Positions 13,301 to 23,300 of a DNA stretch of 64,000 nucleotides are shown here, in pieces (the first letter of the stretch is position 1; every line of letters starts with the position of its first letter). The stretch comes from Owenia fusiformis. Its lineage: Eukaryota; Annelida; Polychaeta; Sabellida; Oweniidae. The notes below the pieces were generated by a model that searched no databases, was not told the DNA's origin, and saw only the letters and a list, made by a program, of their open reading frames with translations. The position numbers and the translations under genes were made by a program. The stretch covers positions 9,670,650 to 9,734,649 of the forward strand of contig CAIIXF020000002.1 in assembly GCA_903813345.2 (NCBI GenBank). The letters run 5' to 3'.

Positions 13301-16300
13301 AACTTTGAAAACCAAGATGGAGGGTACGTTTTCGACAAAAGGAGGTGCGCGAAGGAGGAAATTGTATGTCATCAATTGAATCATGGGGTTTTCCCTCCTC
13401 TTATGCACAACGTAGAGTGGAGACACCTAAGAAAAGTCACTTTATTTCTCATTCTCAAACCTCTAGCTGCATCCCATTTGGATGAAACTAAATGGATTTG
13501 TTGACATGCTTATTGTGATTAAGATTACAATCGTGATCCAGCGTTCCGAAAAACTTCCCGTATAAAAACAATATGGCGGCTCCAGGCGAGTTTACTGGAT
13601 GAGTCTATTTTCAAAAAAATAGGGGAGTTTATTATACTCAGGTTTATTGAAATTGTCATCCTGAGATAAAACAATCCGCCGAAAAGATTACCATCTGTAA
13701 ACATTGAGAGGATGAATTATCCAAACGACACATGTACATGAGCCCACACAAATCCTTGTATTGATCCAAACAGCTTTGTTTTATTTACAGGATATTTCAT
13801 ACGTCCATGCTTTGTGCAAATACTTGATGGTAAATCTAGATCTCATTTTTTTTATTAAATACAAATAGAATATCGCAAACTTCACCAATAAGATGTGAAA
13901 TTGATTTGTCAAAATAAAAATCTACCTTTTATAACTGCGTGGCGATCTACACTTCACTATTGCTAGTATACATAAATTGGGAGAGCTCTTTCTACATTTA
14001 CACCAACCAAGGGAAAGATCAATACCCGGTGATTTCAGCGGGAAATGGCGTTCCGTTCAGTGTATGCGCTGCGCGCGCACGCATAAATGTGATTATCAAA
14101 TATATTTAGGGGAGGGCTATTTGATATAGTTTTTGGTCTCAGGCGCGACCCAGGGCTGTTGTCTTAAGGACATTTCGTTGAAAATGAGCCATACGGCTGA
14201 TAATTGGTAAGAGTTTGCGATCTTATAATGTATAACTGTTACTCAGACACATATTTTGACACGATTCTGTTGGAAATAAGCTTTGAACCGAGAGATATTC
14301 ACGATTGATATGCACATTTTTGATTATGCCATTGCTTTTCCATTGCACAATCCATGTATTGATAGAAGTAACATTAATAATGCAGATTGTTTACCTTCAA
14401 TACATGGCAGACACTACATATCGGTCTATTAAATACCAGTTTGTGCCTTAAATAGTTTTATATTTCCATCCACGGCCTGGAGCCTTGGTGTGTTTGTCTC
14501 TTATGTGTATGCTTGTGCATGGACTTCTAATCACTAGCAGAATTTAACATGATGCAAACTCGACATTATAACTCATGCTGTAACATTTTGACTTCGCTGG
14601 AAAACAATAGGAATTATTTTTCTTGCCAATCAATCATGAATCACAATCAAAATTTCTGAATGATCAATCAGGCAATGGTCCAAATCAAGTTATAACATTA
14701 TATGATATTCAGCAAGAAGTCCGGTAGAAATACAGAATATTTAAACATCAAAGCTGAAAGTTAAAAGCTAATCTGTCAATTTTCTGTCTGCAAAAGAGCG
14801 TTTACATTTGACACAATAACAGACTGAGGCTTTGAAATCTAGGATTCCCCAGGAAAATATGACGTCATACTAATTAGCATAAGGATTTCCCTATTGGTCT
14901 GGGTCGAGCCTTGTTCGAAAACACAATCCATAAATATCTGCTAATTTCTAAGGAGATAGGAAGTGTATAACGTGTTTATCGATTTTGTTTAAAGATTTAA
15001 TCAATTATGAAATTGTTTAAGTGGATAAAGTGGTCACACTTGCTTCAATTCATAGCGTAATCGACGGATAGAAACTGACCGAATTCCCGATATCCTACCC
15101 CGTATTGTTGTAGGCTACTAAGCACAGTGACCTACATAGGGCGCTATTACAAACAAGTACTGCACGAACCGATAAATTCCCGGGCATTGTAACGCCCTTG
15201 CACCAACCTGTACAACCTTGAGTATTATTTCCGGATCGCGCCTCTTATACTAAACGGCGAGCAACACCAAAACGAGCGTTCGAGTTAGCCAGTTAGTAAA
15301 CGATATGCCCTAGCCTTTAAAAGAATAAATGAACTTTCAAAGTTTTTAACATTAAGCAAATTGAGGATTTGGCTCATCTTATTTCGGAAATCTTCGAAAT
15401 TGAATACAGAAAACTTAACTTCAAATTTACATAAAACTTAGAATTCAAATATGTCTTCAAAGAAGAAAACGTTTGTCTTTAATTTTTAAAGATGCAGATC
15501 GCCTAAAATCTGAGGAAAATGAAAGTTCGGGCATTCTATTTATTATTTATTAATGGATGGTATTTTGTTTTACCCCAAATTTTGCTTTTGGTATGTTAGT
15601 TGTACAACATACCTGTCCTATTTTCAATTTAAATATACCACTTCTCTTGCACATTTCGTCAAAATTCGGATAAACTTAATAGGGTATAAATACTCGTAAT
15701 CAAAACCATATTACTTCACATACTGTTTGATGGAACATCCCGCATCATGTAAATTCACATATCGCATACAATGTAAGCTTACATAAAAACATATTATTTG
15801 AATGATAGTCATATCTGGAGTGCCCATGAATAATCGGGATGTCTCTTTCGTTTTGAACGAAAAGTCGGGAGAGAATCTCGTTTAAAATTGGGAGATTTTG
15901 ATTTAAAATCAGGATGTCTCGTTAAAAAACGAGAATTTTTAACAAAGAATCTGGAGATTTTGGGGAAAAAATCTGGGGTTTCGAGTAAAAATCAGGATGA
16001 GCACTAAAAATCGGAATTTGACAGGTGAGGTACAAGAATCTCAACATTTCTAGATCTGAAAAGAAAAGACAATTTGATTGTTCAATGTAATTGGCAATTC
16101 CTAAGATTTACCGGAACAATCAGTTTTTAAAACAGAATTGTTGCTTGATTTAATTTTAAGGTTCACACTGTAGACTCAAATACACGCAAACTATATGCTA
16201 ATTTTAGACATACGTGGTTGCCCGATACCTTCCAGGAGGTAATTCAGGAAAATATTACCTTAATGTCGGAGATGCCCCTGCCAGTTTGAACAGAGCTGCG

Positions 16301-17149
16301 TGTCCTCCAACTGCACCACCCTCGACCACAAGGATTGCTGAATGTCAAAGACTGGCGGGTATATTCAACATGAATCTATATTACGACGAAAATACTGACA
16401 AGCCCAGTGCCCATGATAAGCCTGCCTGCTCTTTGGTCTGTAAGTGACCTTTCGTCAATGTATGTTTACCAGTTCGATTGGGACACTTGGGTAAAACAAT
16501 GTTATGTGCTAGATTATAAATCGACTGATGCGCAGTTTTGGTGCGCGGGCCATGGTATTGGTAGTAAGATTTAATCATAACTTTTACGGCATTGCTAACG
16601 AGCTGTTTCTATGCACTTTAAATTGTCCGATCTCTTTCCGACATGTTCGATTATTTCTGACGGGGCTGTCGTATTTGTCCTCTTTTGCCGAATCTCTGAT
16701 TTTACTCGCTGCAAATGTGGCGTTCATCCCTGAGCAATAAGTGACCTGTAAAATTATCATGGGTGTTTAAAAGTTTAATTTAATGTTATCTTTGTTAACT
16801 TATGTCATATGTTTTTCCCGGTCAAATGTGTATGATAATATGTAACTATGTTTTTCCCGGTCAAATGTGTATGATAATATGTAACTATGTTTTTCCCGGT
16901 CAAATGTGTATGATAATATGTAACTATGTTTTTCAGGGTCAAATGTGTATGATAATATGTAACTATGTTTTTTTTAAATGCGTGGAAAAACTATATATTT
17001 ATGTAATATGGAGACCTAATAAATGTTTTGTTTAAAATACAGGTGATCCTGGTAACATTGTCTTCAGTTTTAATCAAATCGAAGGACAACTTGATTGTGA
17101 GAAGCGAGATGGTTCTACTGGGATGTGTGTGTCCAATGTGTGCACTTAA
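7364..17149 (+). CDS. Secreted CAP/SCP-domain protein, 7 exons, 291 aa
   Basis: Exons are 7364-7475, 7747-7855, 8428-8582, 10537-10619, 13033-13110, 16208-16439 and 17043-17149. All introns are GT-AG, the phases (1,2,1,0,0,1) join without a break, and the total is 876 nt including TAA. Residues 1-19 form a signal peptide (MNTMMLVSLAVAMAIAVSA). The CAP domain (about residues 50-200) has the His in KAHNDKRAIHNAPPL, AQAYAEYL, the Glu in GENLA, the Glu in WYNEV, the signature GHFTQVVWKG and the second motif VVARYLPGGN, so all four cavity residues are kept. A C-terminal extension of about 85 residues has seven Cys, ending CSLVCDP...DC...MCVSNVC. Its spacing recalls the Cys-rich end of ADAMTS proteins. 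CAP proteins are secreted and serve in defence, reproduction or venom; the role here is unknown. A polyadenylation-like AATAAA lies at 17367. Confidence 0.93.
8776..9225 (-). mobile_element. Tc1/mariner-type transposase fragment
   Basis: In intron 3 of the CAP gene. The minus strand at 9208-8987 encodes a fragment with a W-S-D-D-H-Q-A-N-SPDANP-S-E-Y-W-V-W pattern. This corresponds to the SPDLNPI-(x)2-W region around the third catalytic Asp of mariner-like transposases. CAGGGTGGGCCAAAAACGTC at 8779 resembles a mariner-type terminal repeat, on the side expected for the 3' end. No matching inverted terminus is seen on the other side, so the copy is truncated and inactive. Confidence 0.65.
9402..9588. 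mobile_element. Small MITE-like element, 187 bp
   Basis: Bounded by GATTTACACT (9402) and AGTGTAAATC (ending 9588). The inside is built from the palindromes AAGACGTCTT and AAAACGTTTT in several copies. No coding capacity. It lies in CAP intron 3. Confidence 0.6.
9715..10155. repeat. About 130-bp tandem repeat, three diverged copies
   Basis: Each unit contains AAAATGGC(C/G)GCCATTTTTCGTAA, TTTGGTTCAAATTTTATATG, ATGCCTAGGG and a GAAGAAGAGATTTT segment. A related single unit appears in opposite orientation at about 53750-53860. It lies in CAP intron 3. Confidence 0.8.
10450..10500. repeat. Dispersed repeat end with CGGACGGA...TATATCCCC motif
   Basis: CGAACGGACGGA, then TATATCCCCCTCGAACTTCA and a complementary TTCGG. 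Similar sequences lie at 20893-20950 and 55295-55345. They look like the end of one dispersed repeat family. Confidence 0.5.
11391..12191. mobile_element. Terminal-inverted-repeat element rich in GAACG motifs
   Basis: The left end TATCACACCAAACTAGTTCT (11399) mirrors the right end, where CGTTCTTACC is preceded by TATCACACCAAACT on the reverse strand (ending 12183). Flanking TAACCC is also mirrored. A third, internal terminus-like copy begins at 11789. The body is a degenerate string of GAACG/CGTTC motifs and has no credible protein. It lies in CAP intron 4. Confidence 0.7.
12296..12709. repeat. Long hairpin: 165-bp inverted repeat
   Basis: The left arm 12296-12460 and right arm 12544-12709 are inverted copies with high identity by eye, separated by 83 bp. 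Shared landmarks include GACCTTTGAAATCGAATTAA, GTCGATCAGCGGC, GAGCGCTGAA and TCGATCAAGACTTGTAA. It lies in CAP intron 4, so the primary transcript could form a long double-stranded RNA. Confidence 0.9.
13172..13402. mobile_element. Mutator-like MITE copy A (231 bp)
   Basis: Terminal repeats AAGAGGGGGAGAAACCCC and, on the reverse strand from the other end, AAGAGGAGGGAAAACCCC match at 15 of 18 positions. The 9-bp direct repeat ATGCACAAC flanks it at 13163-13171 and 13403-13411. It is in CAP intron 5. An inverted, larger copy lies at 54159-55262. A 9-bp duplication fits Mutator-like elements; no transposase is present. Confidence 0.88.
13412..15835. other. CAP intron 5, nothing further recognised
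   Basis: AT-rich intronic DNA without a recognisable exon or bounded element. Confidence 0.4.
15836..16020. repeat. Degenerate short repeats (AATC-GG-AG-TTT type)
   Basis: Irregular copies of motifs such as AAAATCAGGATGTCTCG and AATCTGGAGATTTTGG in CAP intron 5, ending about 190 bp before exon 6. Confidence 0.5.
16808..16970. repeat. 39-bp minisatellite, about four copies
   Basis: The unit is TATGTTTTTCCCGGTCAAAT followed by GTGTATGATAATATGTAAC. Copies are nearly identical, so expansion is recent. It lies in CAP intron 6. Because 39 is divisible by three, it leaves an open frame that is not a gene. Confidence 0.92.
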
Positions 17150-18142
17150 ACGACTGCTCGAGAGCCGAATATTGAAGACGCCGATTGTAATAAAGTTTAT
17201 GAAATACGGCTATATGTGAGCGCAAGCATAAGCCACGAATTAAATCTACTCTTTTGTCATGTTATCATATCTGACCAATCATATTAGCCAGGTATGGTCA
17301 CGTGACTTGTCTACATCAGGAGATTCAATCTGAAATTCATTAATGTTGTATTGCTTTTGGACTCAAAATAAAGTTAAATAGTGCATTAAATAATGTGTTA
17401 AATGCTTCCTATGGACTGGAATGTTTATTTGGCCTAAACATATACGATGCATGACATCATAGAACGTGTAGAAAACTTTTTTTTGTTTTTTTTTGGATAA
17501 CAAATATTTATGTTTATCATATTTACTTCTGATACGTGTTTCTTTTATTCATATTCACTCCATTTCACATGCATCTTACCGCGTCAATTCAATAATCTTA
17601 TTACCATTTCTTTACAATGAAATGTACAGGAAATATTTTGCGAGAATTATAATCATGTTTTCGTATTTGCTCTATTTTTATAGCCAAAGAGTACTTCGTA
17701 AATAAGTCAAAATATGTGAGTTTTTTCAAAATATCTGACTTACATTGAGTTATCAAGGAGGCGAGAGAAAATAAAGGTGACTTATCAGTACTATGTCTGG
17801 ACGTAGCAATTTATGCGTATGGTTCATCACCCCATAAGTTAATAGAATTCACCATAGTTACTACATTCCTAGGAAGATGCAGAAGATGATCTTAGACTAC
17901 TGAGACAACCTTAAAATGAGATTTTCACTCACTTGGGGATGTCTGATTGCATCGAAGGCCGCGCATCTTGCGAGGTCCGGAGAAATGATCCCCTGGGAAA
18001 TTTTCTTTCGAATACGTTATTTGATGCAATCTGAGCGTTTTTATCAACTTTAGATAGTTCTATTCTGATGAAACTTAACGGTTGAATTAATATGCAAATA
18101 CAGAATCATCAATAAATGTGCAAACAAATATGCATTTTATAA
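17150..18142. other. 3' flank of the CAP gene
   Basis: Contains AATAAA at 17367-17372, a plausible polyadenylation signal about 220 bp after the stop codon. Nothing else is recognised. Confidence 0.5.
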
Positions 18143-18203
18143 CACAGAGATCCGTGCTTGCGAACCACTTGTACATAGTGGTTCGCGGCCACGCATCTCT
18201 GTG
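18143..18203. other. 27-bp stem hairpin
   Basis: The arms 18143-18169 and 18177-18203 pair at 23 of 27 positions around a 7-nt loop (TGTACAT). The inner 10 bp (GCGAACCACT/AGTGGTTCGC) are perfect. The stem is too short for a typical animal microRNA precursor. Confidence 0.7.
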
Positions 18204-18470
18204 CGCGAGTGGAGAAATATCAAACTCCGAGGCAGTGATTGTCTTCAACATATCGAGGCACTGCATGGGAGTTTAGAGAAATATGTTCGGGAGCGAGGAA
18301 ATAGTGGTGCGCAACTAAAGATTTTACGTTCGCAATGTGAGAATCGTGGTTCGAGTGCAAGGAACGTAGTTCGCGACGTCAGTATCAGCAACCGTTACAA
18401 TTAGATACACTACTTAAGCATGGGCTTTCTCCCCGACTTTCTCTTTAAATCCCTTGACTTAACGAATTAT

Positions 18471-18774
18471 TTAACCTTTTGAATCCCAGGCTCTAAAATC
18501 GGTTGAAACTTGAAACCAGAGAATTTTTTCATTTTTTCCACCTTTTGACATTTACTACATACCCATACAACTTAGTGCTCAGCTTAGTAAAATAAGATAG
18601 CAGAGATCATTTCTACACGTTTTAAAACATTTTTTGTGTAAATTGGATGAAAATTGTTCAAATAAGAGCAATTTTTGTGAAAATTTTTGTGACGGATTTT
18701 CTCGTCCCTCTGGGTTTTAAGGTCATTTCTGAGGTGACGAGAAATCTCGTCATTCTGGGTAGTCAAGAGGTTAA
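18471..18774 (-). mobile_element. piggyBac-type MITE, copy 1
   Basis: Flanked by TTAA at 18471-18474 and 18771-18774. The ends are CCTTTTGAATCCCAGGC and, mirrored, CCTCTTGACTACCC. An inverted second copy lies at 37410-37688, with matching inner segments such as AGAGGGACGAGAA. TTAA duplication is the hallmark of piggyBac elements. No protein is encoded. Confidence 0.85.
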
Positions 18775-19170
18775 ATGAATGCAGGGATTCATTTTTCTAC
18801 CTCATTCTAGTGAAGTATTAAATGATCTGTTTTATGCAGTTAGATTAGAATTATGCGAGTTTATGTCATTTTCATTTCATTAGCTGTTACTATGGTAACA
18901 ATGTAACGAGAACAAAATTAGTTATGTCAACCAAAATCAACCATATGGTCAGAAGTAAGCGAAACGTTTTGCCCACAATTGTATCGCGTGTATGGTTTGT
19001 GCGACTCACAGGTCCATTTTTCGCAACTCACGATTTTGTTATCCATTACTTCTATTTACAATTGTTCATAATCATGAGGTACAAAGAAGGAAAAATGAAC
19101 CCTCGAATGAATTCTGCGTAATTCTGCTTGTGTAGAATCGACAGACTCTTGTTAAACATTTTAAACATAA

Positions 19171-20363
19171 CTAAATATTATTCTGCTGACCAGTGAATAA
19201 GTCTGCTTGTTGTGGGCTTTTTGGCATGTTCAATAAAGCCAATGTGGACAACTCTAATTCTCTCTGCCTTTCTTCCACAACATGTTCTTGTGTAACAGCT
19301 GGTGTTTGAAAAATGACAACGTGCTTCGATGTACCACGACACGATTTTATAAGGTGCCTTTTCATGTGTTCTTTACGAGAAAATGTACTATCACACTGTT
19401 GGCAACTGAATGGCTTTGGCCCAGTATTGTGTGTTAGCATATGCCGCTTAAGGTGTAGTTTTCGAGTGAATCGCTTGTCACAATCGGGGCAAACTAGGTT
19501 TAGTTCACCAGTATGAGTGGCTTTCACGTGGTATTCTAGGTGGTTTTTAATAAGGAATTTCTTGGGGCATTGATCACACATGAATTCTGGACGTTGATAG
19601 TTTGGGTCATGTCTTGTTAGCGTATGCTTGCGTAATGCGGCATTGGAAGAAAAAAGCTCTGCGCAGAATTCACATTGGATGCATTTAGTAATTTTTTTGT
19701 GTATCCGATTAACGTGATCTTTTAATTTGTCCTGCTGTTTGAAAGCCTTTGGGCAAGCATCACATTTGTATGGTCTCTCATCAGAATGTGCAGTCTTCAT
19801 ATGTTTATTTAGTTGCCTCATCTTGGTAAACTCCTTTCCACATTCCGCACAGACCTTCTTAACTTCCTCTGTAGTTCCCTGAACACTCATTTGAGATTCA
19901 CATGGTGTTTTAACCAGGACTTTACCCTCGTTAGCATTTGAGTCTTTACGCGCAGTGTGAATCAACGAATGCTTCATCAGCGTATCAACTCGTCGGAAAT
20001 CCTTGTTACAGTGTACACATTTATATGGACGCTCGCCAGTGTGAACAAGCTCGTGCCGTTTCAGGTGTTTTTCATATTTGAAACATCTATGGCACTCCAT
20101 GCACCGATGCCCTCCTGGACTTGATGTAATGACATCTCTTGGTACAGGAATAGCACGATCCGTGGGAGCGTTGGGTGAAGCGTTATCCACTGCGTCATGT
20201 GTATCTTCAAGAATTGCCTTCGCATGGAATTCCTTTATATGGTTCTTCATTAAAGATTTCATCTGGAAGTTCTTCGAGCATCTACCACACGTGTAGAGTC
20301 TGGACTTGAAAGAGCCATCAGATTTCAAAATAATCGAGCAAATGCTTTCCACAATATCCATTC
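19171..20363 (-). CDS. Terminal exon with nine C2H2 fingers
   Basis: The exon opens after CTTTCAG, two bases before an ATG, so it needs a phase-1 donor. Nine fingers are visible in order, beginning YTCGRCSKNF, HRCMECHRCF, YKCVHCNKDF, KVCAECGKEF, YKCDACPKAF, IQCEFCAELF, FMCDQCPKKF, LVCPDCDKRF and FSCQQCDSTF. The last ends H-x4-C, a C2HC variant. Fingers 1 and 2, and 3 and 4, are separated by long linkers; finger 2 to 3 has the classic HTGERPY linker. About 60 residues follow the last finger. C2H2 arrays bind DNA in the nucleus; target unknown. The satellite at 20984-22757 lies upstream in the preceding intron. A start at the internal ATG is a less likely alternative. Confidence 0.93.
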
Positions 20364-23300
20364 CTGAAAGCATAATAAAAAAGATTTAAACATTTTTTTT
20401 ATTATTTTTATGTACGTATAGTATGTTTGCTTGAATATTTTTCTGTACGTATAGTATGTTTGCTTGAATAATAATCACAAATTCGTCTTCAATTAGCCTT
20501 TTTAGATTCCTTTGCAGTATTCTCATAAATGTTTTCAATAACAGGATTTTAGGTTTTTAGTTTTCTTGACAAGTACCTTTCATGGCTAATAATTTAGGAC
20601 TTTCTCTCGTATGGATATTAGTGCCACCTAGTGTGTCACCTTTAGAAGTCAAATTCTTCGTGAAAGGGGATAGATAATCGGGCAATCAATTCAAAAGAAT
20701 ATTTAACAAGCTTCTTCTGAAAGGAAAAAAATATGACACTTGGATAAGTGGTAGTACATCACGGATTTGGTAGAACGTTTTAACTGTCCAATGTCTTATC
20801 TTAAAGACATTGGTCTTGGGTTTGCATGTGAATAGACCTTTCTTGTCTAAATAGACCAGATCATCAACAAATCTTGCCAGACTTGACTTGAAAGACGAAC
20901 GAACGAATGGACGGGCAGCTTTTCTATATCCCCTCGAACTTTAGTTCGGGGGATTGCTTTAATACATTCCACTCTATGATTGTATTCATGGGCCTTGGCA
21001 AATGGCCTTTTGTCTGGCACTCTAAAGATTTATACCACACACCACCGTGACATTACAATACAAAGTTTGATATCTATTTTGCTATAGCAGGGTGATTCAT
21101 GAGCCTTGGGAAATGGCCTATCGTCTGGCACTCTAAAGATTTATACCACACACCACCGTGACATTACAATACAAAGTTTGATATCTATTTTGCTATAGCA
21201 GGGTGATTCATGAGCCTTGGGAAATGGCCTATCGTCTGGCACTCTAAAGATTTATACCACACACCACCGTGACATTACAATACAAAGTTTGATATCTATT
21301 TTGCTATAGCAGGGTGATTCATGAGCCTTGGCAAATGGCCTATTGTCTGGCACTCTAAAGATTTATACCACACACCACCGTGACATTACATGTACAATAC
21401 AAAGTTTGATATCAAATTTTGCTATAGCAGGGTGATTCATGGGCCTTGGCAAATGGCCTATTGTCTGGCACTCTAAAGATTTATACCACACACCACCGTG
21501 ACATTACAATACAAAGTTTGATATCTATTTTGCTATAGCAGGGTGATTCATGAGCCTTGGCAAATGGCCTATTGTCTGGCACTCTAAAGATTTATACCAC
21601 ACACCATCGTGACATTACAATACAAAGTTTGATATCTAATTTTGCTATAGCAGGGTGATTCATGAGCCTTGGCAAATGGCCTATTGTCTGGCACTCTAAA
21701 GATTTATACCACACACCACCGTGACATTACAATACAAAGTTTGATATCTATTTTGCTATAGCAGGGTGATTCATGAGCCTTGGCAAATGGCCTATTGTCT
21801 GGCACTCTAAAGATTTATACCACACACCACCGTGACATTACAATACAAAGTTTGATATCAAATTTTGCTATAGCAGGGTGATTCATGGGCCTTGGCAAAT
21901 GGCCTATTGTCTGGCACTCTAAAGATTTATTCCACACACCACGGTGACATTACAATACAAAGTTTGATATCTATTTTGCTATAGCAGGGTGATTCATGAG
22001 CCTTGGGAAATGGCCTATTGTCTGGCACTCTAAAGATTTATACCACACACCACCGTGACATTACAATACAAAGTTTGATATCTATTTTGCTATAGCAGGG
22101 TGATTCATGAGCCTTGGCAAATGTCTACTGTCTGGCACTCTAAAGATTTATACCACACACCATCGTGACATTACAATACAAAGTTTGATATCTAATTTTG
22201 CTATAGCAGGGTGATTCATGAGCCTTGGCAAATGGCCTATTGTCTGGCACTCTAAAGATTTATACCACACACCACCGTGACATTACAATACAAAGTTTGA
22301 TATCTATTTTGCTATAGCAGGGTGATTCATGAGCCTTGGCAAATGGCCTATTGTCTGGCACTCTAAAGATTTATACCACACACCACCGTGACATTACAAT
22401 ACAAAGTTTGATATCAAATTTTGCTATAGCAGGGTGATTCATGGGCCTTGGCAAATGGCCTATTGTCTGGCACTCTAAAGATTTATTCCACACACCACGG
22501 TGACATTACAATACAAAGTTTGATATCTATTTTGCTATAGCAGGGTGATTCATGAGCCTTGGGAAATGGCCTATTGTCTGGCACTCTAAAGATTTATACC
22601 ACACACCACCGTGACATTACAATACAAAGTTTGATATCTATTTTGCTATAGCAGGGTGATTCATGAGCCTTGGCAAATGTCTACTGTCTGGCACTCTAAA
22701 GATTTATACCACACACCACCGTAACATTACAATACAAAGTTTGATATCTAATTTTGGAGATGAATTCTCAAAAATGAGATATGTTTGTGGAGAAACAACT
22801 AAACAGTTTTATGTCAAAAAAGACAACCGAAGATGCCTGGAGAAAAGCCGGAGATCTTCTTTGCAAACGAAGTTGGCCGAGGGTACTACGAATGGGAAGA
22901 GGACGTCTTTAATTGGTCAAAAAGAGAGACTCGGCATTGTCCGTCAGATTGAATCTGCAAAACTCGGTTGTATGTCTTACCTTCAAAAGACTCTTTTGCT
23001 TGATGGTTATATGGAATTCCAAATGTGTAACTTATTGCGTTGAGTTGCTGAGTTGTTAGGTCAGTCAGTTGAGTTAGTTTTATGTCAAAATAGACTTTGT
23101 TTGTTTGATGGTTATATGAAATTCCAAATGTGTAAAATACTTGATTGAGTTGCTGAGTTGTTAGTTGACGTGAAATTTCACTTCTTTATAAAGATGGCAA
23201 TTATTACGAAAGGGCCCAATTGGTTATATCATGACATATGGTAATACATGGCCATGGTTATTATATTTTACCATAGGCTTTCAAGAGTACTAGATGAATG

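Noticed and set aside
16802-17035. Open frame with repeated CNYVFPGQMCMII peptide
   Set aside because: It follows the 39-bp minisatellite within CAP intron 6.
22663-23043. 126-codon plus-strand frame
   Set aside because: It begins in the 111-bp satellite, has no known domain, and lies antisense in the zinc-finger intron.
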